Source: Haladaptatus halobius
GTDB lineage: Archaea > Halobacteriota > Halobacteria > Halobacteriales > Haladaptataceae
Length of the DNA: 64,000 nt
Direction of reading: 5' to 3'
NCBI RefSeq assembly: GCF_020618475.1
Contig: NZ_CP085335.1
Span: 1,302,001-1,366,000 of the forward strand
The stretch's first letter is position 1, and every line of letters starts with the position of its first letter. Below the pieces are notes generated by a model. That model was not told the DNA's origin, did no database searches, and worked only from the letters and a program-made list of their open reading frames with translations. This document shows, in pieces, positions 9,054 to 18,353 of this stretch. Position numbers and translations under genes: made by a program.

Positions 9054-9785
9054 CTACAGCTTCACCGCCATCATCACTTCGTCCACGTAGTCGCCGTTCA
9101 TCTTGTAGTGGTCTTCGCGCACCGCCTCGGTCTCCCAGTCGTGGGCTTCGAGGAACGCGATGGCGTTCTGGTTGGTCGAGGGGGCGCTCTGGTACACCTT
9201 CTCGTAGCCGTTCGACCCGGCCCACTCCAGTCCGCGTTCGAGGAGGTGGCTGCCGATACCGTTACCGCGGTACTCCTCCAGCACGCCGACCGTCAGTTCG
9301 GCGGTGTGACTGAGTTTGTCGAGTTCGGGTGCGTGAAGGTGTACCCACCCGACGACTTCATCGTCGACCGTCGCTACGAAGAACATCCGCGATTCGAGTT
9401 CGTTGTGGCGGAGCAGGGCGTCCTGATGGTCGATCTCGTCGGCGACGCTCTCGGCGACGATGTAGGACCCCTCCTCCGCGACCTGTCGAATCGCGCCGAC
9501 GATGCCGGAGAGGTCTTCCTGTCGGGCGGGCCGAATGACGAACGCCACGTCCTCGGTGTCGTACTCCTCCTCGGCGCCGGTTTCGAGCGCGACAGAGAGG
9601 ACGCCGTCGTCCTCCGTGAGGTAGCCGTCGCGCCGGAGGATGGCGACGTGATGGCGGAATCCGCTGGGGTCGATTCGGAGCGTCCCCTGCACCTCGTCGG
9701 CGTTCGCGGTACCGTGTCGCTCCACGTACTCGTAGATTTGCTTGCGGTCTTCGTGGCCGAACTCGAGTTTCTCGGAGAACTCCAT
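9054..9785 (-). CDS. GNAT acetyltransferase with N-terminal winged-helix domain
   Basis: A 243-residue two-domain protein. Residues 1-70 look like a winged helix (DRKQIYEYVERHGTANADEV... SGFRHHVAILRRDGYL). The rest is a GNAT acetyltransferase with the acetyl-CoA loop RGNGIG and the MFFVATVDDEVVGWVHLH strand. The architecture suggests a protein acetyltransferase controlled by, or acting at, DNA; related haloarchaeal proteins are thought to act on lysines. The TATA-like AT-rich stretch near 9810-9820 supports the start at 9785 rather than 9800. It is divergent from the YchF-type gene. Confidence 0.87.
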   Translation of the reverse strand: MEFSEKLEFGHEDRKQIYEYVERHGTANADEVQGTLRIDPSGFRHHVAILRRDGYLTEDDGVLSVALETGAEEEYDTEDVAFVIRPARQEDLSGIVGAIRQVAEEGSYIVAESVADEIDHQDALLRHNELESRMFFVATVDDEVVGWVHLHAPELDKLSHTAELTVGVLEEYRGNGIGSHLLERGLEWAGSNGYEKVYQSAPSTNQNAIAFLEAHDWETEAVREDHYKMNGDYVDEVMMAVKL

Positions 9786-9918
9786 GACCACTGTTACCAC
9801 TCATCAGCACTTATTTTTATCGACGGCGTCGCTCGCTATCGAGGGTCACTCGATTTCGACCCCGTCCCCGCCTCGGAGAACCGAAAGGTAGTTCCACGAC
9901 ACCCTGATAGGAGTACGC

Positions 9919-11100
9919 ATGATTTCCATCGCGCTAGCGGGCAAACCCAACGCCGGGAAGTCCACCTTCTACAAGGCGGCGACGCTGGCCGAGGTGGACG
10001 TGGCGAACTACCCCTTCACCACCATCGACGCGAACCGCGGGGTGAGCTACGTCCGCACGGACTGTCCCTGCCTCGAACGCAACGAGCGGTGCGGCAACGA
10101 GAACTGCCACGACGGAAAACGCTACGTCCCCGTCGAACTGCTCGACGTGGCCGGACTCGTGCCGGGCGCACACGAGGGGCGCGGCCTCGGCAACCAGTTT
10201 CTGGACGAGTTGACGAACGCCGACGCCATCGTCAACGTCGTGGACGCTTCCGGCGGGACGAACGAGGAGGGCGAACCCGTCGAGGTCGGGAGCTACGACC
10301 CCGTCGAGGAGGTGAACTTCATTGAGGAGGAGATGGATCAGTGGTTGGCCGGTATCATCGAGCGCAACTGGGAGGGAGTCGAACGCCAATCCCGCTCGCC
10401 CGGCTTCGACATCGACGACGCCCTCGCGGAGCTGCTGACGGGGTTCGGCGCGACCGAACACGAAGTGGCCGCTAGCCTCCGCGAACTGGACTACCCCGAC
10501 GACCCCCAACAGTGGACGGACGAACACCGCGAGGAACTCGCCCGCGACATCCGCGCTCGAACCAAACCCATCATCCTCGTCGCCAACAAGGCCGACGTCG
10601 CTCCGGAGGAGAACGTCGAACGCCTCCGCGAGACGGACAAACTCGTCGTTCCCGCAACCGCGGAGGGCGAACTCGCGCTCAGGCAGGGGGTCGAGGCGGG
10701 CGTCGTGGACTACGACCCCGGCGACGACGATTTCGACGTGGTCGGCGACGTCAGCGACCAACAAAAGGCGGGACTCGAACGAATTCGAACCGTCATGCGG
10801 GAGTGGGGCGGCACGGGCGTTCAGCAAGCCCTCGATTCGGCGGTGTACGACCTACTCGACCGAATCACGGCCTACCCGGTGCAGAACGAATCCAAGTGGA
10901 CGGACGGACAGGGGAACGTCCTCCCCGACGCCTTCCTGCTCCCGCGCGGTTCGACGCCTCCGGATCTCGCCTACGCGGTTCATAGCGACATCGGCGACAG
11001 CTACCTCCACGCCGTGAACGCGAAGACCGACCGCGACATCGGTGACTCCTACGAACTGGAGGAGGGCGACGTGATAAAGATCGTCAGCACCGCGAAGTAG
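9919..11100 (+). CDS. ychF: YchF/OLA1-type ribosome-associated GTPase
   Basis: A 393-residue OBG-like P-loop NTPase. It has the G1 motif GKPNAGKST, the G3 region [14 protein letters not shown], and a C-terminal TGS domain (residues 330-393). Bacterial YchF prefers ATP because its G4 motif is altered, but here G4 reads NKAD, which is the form that binds guanine, so GTP is the likely substrate. A Cys cluster ([16 protein letters not shown]) is inserted after the second strand and may bind zinc. The family acts on ribosomes during translation. Confidence 0.92.
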   Translation: MISIALAGKPNAGKSTFYKAATLAEVDVANYPFTTIDANRGVSYVRTDCPCLERNERCGNENCHDGKRYVPVELLDVAGLVPGAHEGRGLGNQFLDELTNADAIVNVVDASGGTNEEGEPVEVGSYDPVEEVNFIEEEMDQWLAGIIERNWEGVERQSRSPGFDIDDALAELLTGFGATEHEVAASLRELDYPDDPQQWTDEHREELARDIRARTKPIILVANKADVAPEENVERLRETDKLVVPATAEGELALRQGVEAGVVDYDPGDDDFDVVGDVSDQQKAGLERIRTVMREWGGTGVQQALDSAVYDLLDRITAYPVQNESKWTDGQGNVLPDAFLLPRGSTPPDLAYAVHSDIGDSYLHAVNAKTDRDIGDSYELEEGDVIKIVSTAK

Positions 11101-11122
11101 ATCCGAACCAGACGGCCCTACT

Positions 11123-11722
11123 ATGATGAACACCGACGACGACTTTCTCGCCCTGCTCGACGAACTCCGCATCGTGGCGCAGGTCGGGCTGGAACACGCG
11201 GACGACCCCTACGACGAGGAACGTTACGAGCGAATCCTGACGCTGGTCAGCGAGTGGTACGGTCAGTCAGTCGATCTACCGCCCGAAGACGTTCGTGCGC
11301 GTTTCGCCGGGGAAGTCGGCTACGTCACGCCGAAGGTGAGCGCCGACGCGGCCGTTTTCAATGCCGACGGGAGAGTTCTCCTCCAACTGCGCGCGGACGA
11401 CGAAACGTGGTGTCTTCCGGGCGGCTTCTCGGACCCCAACGAGTCACCCGACGAAACCGTCGTTCGCGAGACGCGAGAGGAAACCGGTCTCGCGGTCGAA
11501 CCGAACGACTTCGTCGGCGTCTACACCCGAAAACCCGGCGAGTATGGCCCGCACTGTTTGGTGAGACACGTCTATCTCTGCACCGTCACAGGGGGTGAGA
11601 TCGAGACGTCCCGCGAAGGAACCGACGTTCGGTACCGGGCTATCGAGGACGTTCCCGTATGGCACAAAGACCATGAAGCAATCGCCCGCGATGCCCGCGA
11701 CCACTGGCACAGTTCGGGGTAG
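11123..11722 (+). CDS. Nudix hydrolase with N-terminal helical domain
   Basis: A 199-residue Nudix enzyme. The Nudix box is complete: Gly-x5-Glu-x7-Arg-Glu-x2-Glu-Glu-x-Gly-Leu, read as GGFSDPNESPDE then RETREETGL, near residues 100-120. The first 60 residues are the helical N-terminal domain found in ADP-ribose and nucleoside-diphosphate-sugar pyrophosphatases. It probably cleaves ADP-ribose-like compounds; the substrate is inferred. Two Met codons begin the frame (11123 and 11126). Confidence 0.88.
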   Translation: MMNTDDDFLALLDELRIVAQVGLEHADDPYDEERYERILTLVSEWYGQSVDLPPEDVRARFAGEVGYVTPKVSADAAVFNADGRVLLQLRADDETWCLPGGFSDPNESPDETVVRETREETGLAVEPNDFVGVYTRKPGEYGPHCLVRHVYLCTVTGGEIETSREGTDVRYRAIEDVPVWHKDHEAIARDARDHWHSSG

Positions 11723-11738
11723 GGAGTCCACGAAAACG

Positions 11739-12374
11739 TCAGTCGTCGACCAGTCGAGCGAAGTTCTCGAAGACCTTCTCCCCGGTCGCGTCGGCGAACG
11801 AGAGGTCGTTTTCGTGCCAGTTAAAATCGGCGGCGATCTTCGGCAGAAGCGCGTCGGTGAACTCCGGATGGAACTGTACCGTCCAGAGCGGTGCGTCCCG
11901 GTGTCGGGTAGCGAAGTGTTCACAGTGAGGAGCCGAGGCGATGCTTTCCATCCCGTCGCCCAGTTCGGTCACGTGGTCGCCGTGAATCGCCGGAATCACG
12001 TCGTCGACTCCTTCGAACAGCGGGTCGTCCGCGAAATCGGCGTGCACCAGTTCCGCCATCAACCCGCGGTGTTCGACCGATCCGCCGAGCGCGTAATTCA
12101 CGAGTTGGTGGCCGAAACAGACGCCAAGCGTGGGAATCCGACGCTCGACTAGTTCACGAACCAGCGCGGCCTCCTCGTCCATCCACGGGTACTCCTCGCG
12201 CTCGTACACGCCCGCCGTGCTCCCGGCGACGACGATCCCGTCGACGCCTAAAAGCGACGGTCGGTCATCTTCGTTCACGTAGTCGTAGACCGCGTGCTCC
12301 GGGAGGAACTCGGACATCGCGCGGACAAAGTAACGAACCTCCGGATTCACCTCGTTCTCCAGTACGAGCAGCAT
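11739..12374 (-). CDS. Class I glutamine amidotransferase
   Basis: A 211-residue class I glutamine amidotransferase. It shows the nucleophile elbow LGVCFGHQ with catalytic Cys, and the His-Glu pair in VQFHPEFT. It resembles the glutaminase subunit of GMP synthase or a stand-alone gamma-glutamyl hydrolase-like enzyme. No synthetase partner lies next to it, so a free amidotransferase role is likely. The ATG at 12374 gives the expected MLLVLENE start; the longer frame upstream is arginine-rich and not coding. Confidence 0.86.
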   Translation of the reverse strand: MLLVLENEVNPEVRYFVRAMSEFLPEHAVYDYVNEDDRPSLLGVDGIVVAGSTAGVYEREEYPWMDEEAALVRELVERRIPTLGVCFGHQLVNYALGGSVEHRGLMAELVHADFADDPLFEGVDDVIPAIHGDHVTELGDGMESIASAPHCEHFATRHRDAPLWTVQFHPEFTDALLPKIAADFNWHENDLSFADATGEKVFENFARLVDD

Positions 12375-12406
12375 CGTGTGGCTATCGGTCGGAGCCGACG
12401 AAAAAT

Positions 12407-13288
12407 CTATGGCCCGAAAAATTCGACCAGCAGTTCGTTCACGTGGTCGGGACGGTCGTTCTGCACACCGTGTCCCACCTCCGGCAATCGCTCGACTCTG
12501 ATGTCGGACACCCATCGCTCCAGTCCGTCCGTCAACTCGACTGCGAGCGCCGGGTCTCGCTCGCCCCAGATTAACAGCGTCGGGACGCACACGTCGAACG
12601 AGCGCCTCGTCCCGCCGAGGAGGACGCGAAGTTCCTCACGAGCGTTCTCGCGGAACGCCGCCCGATAGTAGTCGATGGAGGCCGTCAGCGCACCCGGTCG
12701 GGCGGCGGCTTCGACGTACCGGCGGATGTCTCTCTCGGTGAATGCATCCGGGTTCTCGGCGCTTCCGCGGAGCATCCCCTCAATACCGGCGTAGTTGCGG
12801 GCGGACAGCAGGAGCTCCGGTAGTTTCGGTAGCTGAAAGAAAAGCGCGTACCACGAGCGCAGCAGCTGTTCGGGCGACCGAATCGCCTCTCTATATCTGC
12901 CGGGATGCGGGGCGTTCAGCACTGCGAGCCGTTCGACGTGCTCGGGGTGGCGAATCGCCGTCTCCCACGCGACCAGTCCGCCCCAATCGTGTCCTACGAC
13001 GTGTGCGGTCTCCTCGTCGAAGTGGTCGACGAGCGCCACCACATCGCCGACCAGTTTGTCCAGTCGATACTGCCCGACCCCTCGCGGCTTCTCGGAGGTG
13101 TTGTAGCCCCGCATGTCCGGCGCGACGACGCGGAATCCGGCTTCGACGAGCGCCGGAATCTGCTCGCGCCACGAGTACCAGAACTCCGGAAATCCGTGCA
13201 GAAGAACGACGAGTGGGCCGTCTCCCGCTTCGACGTAGTGGAGCCGAACGCCGTCGACGACCGCCTCGTCGTGAGCGAGCTCTGTCAC
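12407..13288 (-). CDS. Alpha/beta hydrolase, epoxide hydrolase type
   Basis: A 293-residue alpha/beta hydrolase. It carries the oxyanion motif HGFPEFWYSW, the nucleophile Asp in GHDWGG, an acid Asp in WGERDPAL and a catalytic His in EVGHGVQ. Asp at the nucleophile position and the HGFPE motif point to epoxide hydrolase or haloalkane dehalogenase-like chemistry, epoxide hydrolase being the better fit. The GTG at 13288 is chosen because the frame upstream is not halophilic in composition and a TATA-like word (CTTATCC) lies about 25 bases upstream. Confidence 0.85.
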   Translation of the reverse strand: MTELAHDEAVVDGVRLHYVEAGDGPLVVLLHGFPEFWYSWREQIPALVEAGFRVVAPDMRGYNTSEKPRGVGQYRLDKLVGDVVALVDHFDEETAHVVGHDWGGLVAWETAIRHPEHVERLAVLNAPHPGRYREAIRSPEQLLRSWYALFFQLPKLPELLLSARNYAGIEGMLRGSAENPDAFTERDIRRYVEAAARPGALTASIDYYRAAFRENAREELRVLLGGTRRSFDVCVPTLLIWGERDPALAVELTDGLERWVSDIRVERLPEVGHGVQNDRPDHVNELLVEFFGP

Positions 13289-13333
13289 GGTTACATCGAC
13301 GGGATTTTCGCGGATAAGCGTTGACGTGGACGC

Positions 13334-13711
13334 ATGTCCGGGTCGTTCGTCGTTCCGCTGGCCGAGGTTCGGCCGAGTCAGCTGTATCTGAACGGAGCCA
13401 AACTCGCGTCGGTCGCGGCGTGGTTCGACTTCGACAGCCCGAACTATGACCCGCTTCCCGTTCGGGAGATTGGCGGCGAGTGGACGCTGACGGACGGCCA
13501 CACCCGCGCGTTCGTCGCACACCTCGCGGGTACGGGGGAACTTCGCGTCGTCCGAGACACCGACGATATTTCGATGCCCGTGTACGAGCAGTGCGTGTCG
13601 TGGTGCGAGGACGAAAGAATCACCGAAATCGCTGACCTCGCGGGGCGAGTGGTTTCGGACTCGACGTTCGAAGAGCGTTGGACCCGGCGGTGTCGGTCGC
13701 TCGACGCGTGA
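13334..13711 (+). CDS. ParB/sulfiredoxin-fold protein, unknown role
   Basis: A 125-residue protein with the pattern of a small ParB-like domain: VPLAEVRPSQLYLNG near the start and the signature LTDGHTRAF, equivalent to the DGxHR motif that binds a nucleotide in ParB and sulfiredoxin. There is no partition operon beside it. It may be a nucleotide-binding or modifying enzyme. It starts 45 bases from the divergent hydrolase gene. Confidence 0.68.
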   Translation: MSGSFVVPLAEVRPSQLYLNGAKLASVAAWFDFDSPNYDPLPVREIGGEWTLTDGHTRAFVAHLAGTGELRVVRDTDDISMPVYEQCVSWCEDERITEIADLAGRVVSDSTFEERWTRRCRSLDA

Positions 13712-13721
13712 CTCGCGCCGA

Positions 13722-14147
13722 CTACAGCACTCGCTCGATGTGGTCGTCCATATCTCGTGCGAGTGACATCGTTTCCGGATGAATCCAGAAGTAACGATAG
13801 ACGACGCCGCAGTCGTTGCCGTCGCCCGTGACGGTGTGTCGCCACTCGTCGCGGCCCTCGTCGGCCTCAATGTGGAAAAAGTGGCGGCGGTAGGCTTTCG
13901 GCTTTTCGTGGTGGTGCCACACGTCCGTGGTCAGCCGGCGTATCGACTCGAACTCCGTCAGACCGCTCTCCTCTTTCACTTCCCGGACGACCGCCTCGCG
14001 GGGGGCTTCCCCGTCCTCGATACCGCCTTTCGGAACCTGCACGCCCGCCTCCCGGTCGGCGTGTTCGAACACGAGTAGCTCGGTTCGCGCGCAGTCGCGG
14101 GTGACGTAGGCGTAGGCTTTCTCGGCGGTTACGGCAGGTTCGGTCAC
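13722..14147 (-). CDS. Nudix hydrolase, diadenosine polyphosphatase-like
   Basis: A Nudix protein of about 141 residues. The box reads PKGGIEDGEAPREAVV then REVKEESGL, with all catalytic Glu residues present. The PKGG start of the box and short length resemble MutT or Ap4A-type enzymes. The start is uncertain: GTG at 14147 is used here, while a TTG at 14162 would add five residues. A TATA-like TAAGTATTATTT (plus-strand reading) near 14179-14190 fits a transcript beginning close to 14160. Confidence 0.84.
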   Translation of the reverse strand: MTEPAVTAEKAYAYVTRDCARTELLVFEHADREAGVQVPKGGIEDGEAPREAVVREVKEESGLTEFESIRRLTTDVWHHHEKPKAYRRHFFHIEADEGRDEWRHTVTGDGNDCGVVYRYFWIHPETMSLARDMDDHIERVL

Positions 14148-14281
14148 GAGTACGTCTTCCAAACGGTAAGGGGGAGTGTAAGTATTATTTCGGTCAGCTG
14201 TCCGATTCGAACGTCGCCTCGGTGTGCCACTCGCGCCCGGGATTTTGGCTTCACACTCGACGTCTTCTCGTTTGGCGACGC

Positions 14282-15061
14282 TTATCCACGCGCAACGAAC
14301 GTCCCGACGTCCTTCGAGACGCGGAAGACGCCGTCTTCGAACTGGGCCGCGAACGCCCCTCGCAGGTCGTCCGCGAGGGATTCGTCCACGTCCTCGCGCG
14401 AGAGGGCGTACGCGACCACCGGTTCGACATCGGTAACGGCGAGGGCGGTGTCGTATCGTCGGAGTTCGACGTCGTCGAACCGATGGTCGAGTTGTTCGTG
14501 CCCGTTTTCGAGCGTGAACCCCGTCGAACGCGCCGGTCTCTCGCCGAGCACCGATTCGAGGGTGTCGAAGAGTTCGACCAAGTGACGGTCACCGTTCGTC
14601 GTCGCGTACAGGATTCCGGCGGGTTTCAGCACCCGACGCAACTCCGCGATGGCGGCCTCACGGTCGCGAACGTGGTACAGCATATGGTTTGCCGTCGCCG
14701 CGTCGAACGAGTCGTTCTTGAAGGGGAGGTCGCTCGCGTCGGCGACCCGCGACGAGAACGACCCGTCGCAGTCGGTGACGTTCTCGCGGGCGGTCTCGAC
14801 CATCCCCGGCGAGAAATCTGTCAACATAATCGACCACCTATCTGGAATGCGTTTGCGGTTCGCGCTCCACAACTCCGCCGGGCCGCACCCGACGCAGAGC
14901 ACTCGCGCGTCGGAGTTGCAGTCGAACTGGTCAAACTGCCACGCGCGGAACTCGCGTTCCGCCGTGCTGTACTCTTTGTGGAAGGCGATTCGAGCGTCCA
15001 AATTCTCGGAATCCGCGTACTGCTCGGCGAGTACGTCGGACGATTCGAGCCAGTCGGGCAT
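14282..15061 (-). CDS. SAM-dependent methyltransferase, UbiE/Methyltransf_11 type
   Basis: A 259-residue class I methyltransferase. The SAM loop reads VLCVGCGPAELW, followed by LTDFSPGM, the acidic VADASDLPF and the post-motif ELRRVLKPAGILYATT. The fold matches small-molecule methyltransferases such as UbiE. It lies just downstream of the UbiA-type prenyltransferase on the same strand, so a role in quinone or isoprenoid lipid methylation is possible but unproven. Confidence 0.86.
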   Translation of the reverse strand: MPDWLESSDVLAEQYADSENLDARIAFHKEYSTAEREFRAWQFDQFDCNSDARVLCVGCGPAELWSANRKRIPDRWSIMLTDFSPGMVETARENVTDCDGSFSSRVADASDLPFKNDSFDAATANHMLYHVRDREAAIAELRRVLKPAGILYATTNGDRHLVELFDTLESVLGERPARSTGFTLENGHEQLDHRFDDVELRRYDTALAVTDVEPVVAYALSREDVDESLADDLRGAFAAQFEDGVFRVSKDVGTFVARG

Positions 15062-15092
15062 ACGAACTGCTGTACTCGCGCCGGGAAAAGTG

Positions 15093-15944
15093 TTAGGAAA
15101 GTGGACGGAACCAGACCGCCGCGAGCAGCAGCGCGAGGAAGACGTACGACCCGCGGATGAGCAACATCGTGGCGAGTTCCGGTCCAGTTCGATACGCGAT
15201 ACCCGCCACGACGGCGAACGCCACCGCCGCGAGGACGGTACTCGGCGGAAAGACCCGCGCCACGGCGAAGCCGAGGACGCCGAGCAGGGCGAGCACCATG
15301 AGGGCGAACGCGGTGGTTCGAGCACGCTCGCGTCCGAGGACGACCGCGACGGTGCGCTTCGAGATGGTGCGGTCGTACTCGTAGTCCTGCGCGTCGTCGA
15401 CGACCTTCACGCCCGAGAGGAGCACGAGGAAGACGAGCGCGAACGCGGCGGAGACGGGCGCGAACGTCCGGGTCTGCACGTAGTAGCCGCCGAGGATGGC
15501 GAGCGCGATGCCGAACGGATAGCCGCTCGTCGCGGTGACGGGGTTCGTGTCGAGTTGCGGCGCGTGGAAGTAGCCGACGAACCACGTCGGGAGTGTGACG
15601 AGCGCCGCGCCGAGGCCGACGACCGCCCAGAGTCCGGCGAGACATGCGAAGAAGAGGGCGGTCGCGGCGGCGAGCAGGAGTTTACACCCCTTGGCGGTCA
15701 GGGGGTGGTCGTCGTCCTCGCCGCGGACGTGAAAATCGACGTAGCCGTCCTTGACGTGGGCCGTGTAGACCGCCGCGAAGATGGCAGTCACGTGGAGCGC
15801 CCCCGTCACGAGCGAGAACTGCTGGGCTAACATGCTCCCGAACCACGAGGCGGCGATGGGCGGGAGCATGAACACCGGATGAACCTGCGAAGTGACGGCG
15901 CGGGTGGCGGGAGCGACGCCGGAACCGCGGCGCGAGATGGACAT
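15093..15944 (-). CDS. UbiA-family prenyltransferase
   Basis: A 283-residue integral membrane protein with about eight to nine hydrophobic segments. The second Asp-rich motif of the UbiA family is visible as DDAQDYEYD, where Mg2+ and the prenyl diphosphate bind. The first Asp motif is altered (VKDGYVDF). It transfers a polyprenyl chain to an acceptor in the membrane; menaquinone or archaeal lipid synthesis are the usual roles in haloarchaea. It is 31 bases upstream of the methyltransferase gene. Confidence 0.85.
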   Translation of the reverse strand: MSISRRGSGVAPATRAVTSQVHPVFMLPPIAASWFGSMLAQQFSLVTGALHVTAIFAAVYTAHVKDGYVDFHVRGEDDDHPLTAKGCKLLLAAATALFFACLAGLWAVVGLGAALVTLPTWFVGYFHAPQLDTNPVTATSGYPFGIALAILGGYYVQTRTFAPVSAAFALVFLVLLSGVKVVDDAQDYEYDRTISKRTVAVVLGRERARTTAFALMVLALLGVLGFAVARVFPPSTVLAAVAFAVVAGIAYRTGPELATMLLIRGSYVFLALLLAAVWFRPLS

Positions 15945-16026
15945 CGAATCGAATCACGGTTGCGACGAAGATAAAATCACAGGCCAATGTGGGGTGTAGT
16001 ACTACCGTCCGAAACAAAATCGTCGG

Positions 16027-16490
16027 TTATCGGCTTCTGGTTCCGACGGTCGGACACGGCGTAGTCGTCTCGGTGCGATTAGTTTCAGTTCCAGTGGTGA
16101 AGACCCCACCTTCGGTGCCGGTTGTGAACGTGCCATCTTCGGTGCGGGTAGTGACGGTCTCGGTCGTCCCGGTCGTGAAGCGATCGCCGTCTTCGGTTCC
16201 GGTCGTGAAGTTTCCGCCATCCGTCGTTCGGATCGTTCTCGTCGCTCGAGTTCGGTCTTCCCCGGTGGTGAAGTTGTCTACCGTCCCCGTCTCGAACGTC
16301 GTTCGAGTCTCGTTGAATCGTCATCGGTGGTTCCGGTGGTTGGACACGGATTCGTCGTTCCTGTACGGTTTTGGTTCGAATGGACACTGTTCTCGGCCGA
16401 GAAGGAGAATGCATTCCCGCCGACACTCAATACGAATCCTGCGACGACCACGACCGCGAGAGCGTACAATGCTGGTGATGACTCCGTCAT
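16027..16490 (-). pseudogene. Thr-rich exported protein with FTTGT repeats, frameshifted
   Basis: The N-terminal 60 residues begin MTESSPALYALAVVVVAG, a signal peptide or membrane anchor, and run on into NRTGTTNPCPTTGTTDD. That frame stops at 16278. A second frame, one base away, takes over near 16314-16321 and carries at least four copies of an FTTGT-type unit (FTTGE, FTTGT, FTTGT, FTTGT) with Asp/Glu/Gly linkers, ending TTTPCPTVGTRSR with a stop at 16027. The two PCPT segments in the two frames are related, which shows they belong to one gene. A one-base loss explains the break. It would have been a cell-surface Thr-rich protein, probably glycosylated. Sequencing error is possible. Confidence 0.66.
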
Positions 16491-16720
16491 GATTTCACCG
16501 ACTCGGAGAATCAACCCTGACGAATTTCAGTAGCGGCGGTCGTTTTATCCGTCCGTTCGCTTCTAGAAGCTGATTCGTAATCTCGGAGGGGGATTTCCAC
16601 GTACTAACGAGCGGTGTCCGTCCACAGCAGCGAATCCACCGTCGATTACCACGGCAAGGCTGTACAGCATCGTCACAAGCGAAAGCGGTGCAGTACTTCT
16701 TTGAGGAAGGGAGAATTCGA

Positions 16721-17842
16721 TTACCGAACCGCGCGCGCCGCTTCACCCATCACTTCGAGTGCTTCTTCGATCTCCTCGATGCCCGTCGCGTAGGAGATGC
16801 GGGCGTATCCCGCGCCGTTCTCGCCGAAGGCTTCGCCGGGGACGACGATGACGCCGCGCGAGAGCACCTCGTCCACCCATCCCTCGGGAACCTTCGGCAT
16901 CGCGTAGAACGCCCCGGATGGCGTCGGGGTTTCGAGACCGATGGCGGAGAGGCCGTCCAAGAGCACGTCCCGGCGCTCTTCGAAGGCGGCGACCATCTCG
17001 TCGACGGGGTCTTGCGGGCCGGAGAGGGCGGCTTCCGCGGCGAACTGTGCCGGGGCGCTCGCGCAGGCCTGCACGTACTGGTGGACGCGGAGCATTCGCT
17101 CGATTCGCCGCTCGCTCGCCGCGACCCAGCCGAGTCGCCACCCGGTCATCGAGTAGGATTTCGAGCAGGCGTTGACGACGACGACGTTGTCGGACTCGGC
17201 GAACTGCATGGGCGAGTGGTGGTCGCCGTCGAAGACGATGTGTTCGTACACCTCGTCGGAGATACAGAGCACGTCGTGCTCGTCGGCGATGCGGGCAAAC
17301 TCCCGGATATCTTCTTCGCCGGACACCGCGCCGGTCGGGTTGCCGGGGCTGTTGACGACGAACGCCGCCGTCTCCTCGGTGATGTTCTCCTCGACGGTCG
17401 CAGGGTCGAGCGTCAGGTCTTCGCGGACGGGCACGGGTTTCGGCGTCCCCCCGGCGATGTGCGTCAGGGCGTCGTAGGCGACGAATCCGGGGTCGGGGAA
17501 GATGACCTCCTCGCCCGGATCCACATGGGCTTCCATGACGATATGGAGGGCTTCGCTCCCGCCCGCGGTGGCGATGACGTTCTCCGGCGAGATGTCCAGG
17601 TCGTTGTCCCGCTCGTGTTTCGCGCTGATGGCGTCCCGAAGCTGCGGGAAGCCCTTGTTCGGCGTGTAGGCGTCGGTCGCACCCGATTCGATGGCGTCGA
17701 GCGCGGCGCGCCGAGCGTGATCCGGTGTCGGGAAGTCGGGTTGCCCGATGCCGAGGTTGATGGCGTCCTCGCCCGCGGCCTCGAACACCTTCCGGATACC
17801 GCTTATCGATACGCGTTCGACCCTGTCCGAAAAGCCGGTCAT
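16721..17842 (-). CDS. Pyridoxal-phosphate aminotransferase, aspartate type
   Basis: A 373-residue fold-type I aminotransferase. The PLP Lys sits in CSKSYSMTGWRLGW; the substrate-binding region NLGIGQPDFPTP near the start and the NSPGNPTGAV motif are intact. The aspartate or aromatic amino acid aminotransferase subgroup is most likely. The start at 17842 lies 62 bases from the end of a small upstream gene. Confidence 0.92.
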   Translation of the reverse strand: MTGFSDRVERVSISGIRKVFEAAGEDAINLGIGQPDFPTPDHARRAALDAIESGATDAYTPNKGFPQLRDAISAKHERDNDLDISPENVIATAGGSEALHIVMEAHVDPGEEVIFPDPGFVAYDALTHIAGGTPKPVPVREDLTLDPATVEENITEETAAFVVNSPGNPTGAVSGEEDIREFARIADEHDVLCISDEVYEHIVFDGDHHSPMQFAESDNVVVVNACSKSYSMTGWRLGWVAASERRIERMLRVHQYVQACASAPAQFAAEAALSGPQDPVDEMVAAFEERRDVLLDGLSAIGLETPTPSGAFYAMPKVPEGWVDEVLSRGVIVVPGEAFGENGAGYARISYATGIEEIEEALEVMGEAARAVR

Positions 17843-17904
17843 ACGCCCGAAACGACGGAACGCGGTGCGATAATTCTTCTCCTATCGGGTCGCGCGCTTA
17901 TCGG

Positions 17905-18069
17905 TCAATCGACCTGCGCTCGGAGCGCGTCGAGGTGGTCTCGGAGCACCGACAGGGCGGCGTCGGCGTCCATGTAGCCCTTCTCGTACTCCGAGTACAC
18001 TTTGTCCACGTCGCGGAGGAACTGCTGTAGGTCGACGTCTTCGGCGTCGGTTGCGTCGGCATCGGTCAT
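17905..18069 (-). CDS. Small acidic hypothetical protein (54 aa)
   Basis: A 54-residue acidic protein beginning MTDADATDAEDVDLQQF and continuing as two amphipathic helices (VDKVYSEYEKGYMDADAAL, then LRDHLDALRAQVD). The halophilic composition and clear start and stop support it as a real gene. It is read in the same direction as, and just upstream of, the aminotransferase. No function is known. Confidence 0.6.
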   Translation of the reverse strand: MTDADATDAEDVDLQQFLRDVDKVYSEYEKGYMDADAALSVLRDHLDALRAQVD

Positions 18070-18353
18070 ATCTCCGGAGAGGCGGTTCGGGCTGAAAAAG
18101 ACGATGGCTTCGCCGCGTCGGTTCTGGTAGAACGTTGATTGACCTGCCGCAGTGTTGTATCAGGTGACACAACCGCCAGAAATCCAGCAATCTACACAAC
18201 CCTGGGAATCTGCCGGTAACACAGCCGCCAAGAGCCAGCGGTTCACCGCGAGCGAAGCGAGTGGGCCGACGACTGAACGGAGCGTAGCGAAGTGAAAGAG
18301 GAATGCTTTTGGTCGAGCTTTTACAGGGAGCCGTCAGGCGTAAAAGGTCGGTT
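18070..18353. other. Intergenic region with a short imperfect repeat pair
   Basis: No ORF is supported here. Two related 25-26 base units occur at 18163-18188 and 18215-18239 (GGTGACACAACCGCC and GGTAACACAGCCGCC cores, both ending CCAGC). They could be part of an untranslated or structured RNA, or plain intergenic repeat. Confidence 0.35.

Noticed and set aside
14170..14281. A small zinc-type ORF between the Nudix and methyltransferase genes
   Set aside because: A short segment ending EWHTEATFESDS looks protein-like, but there is no start in frame and only a fragment can be read.
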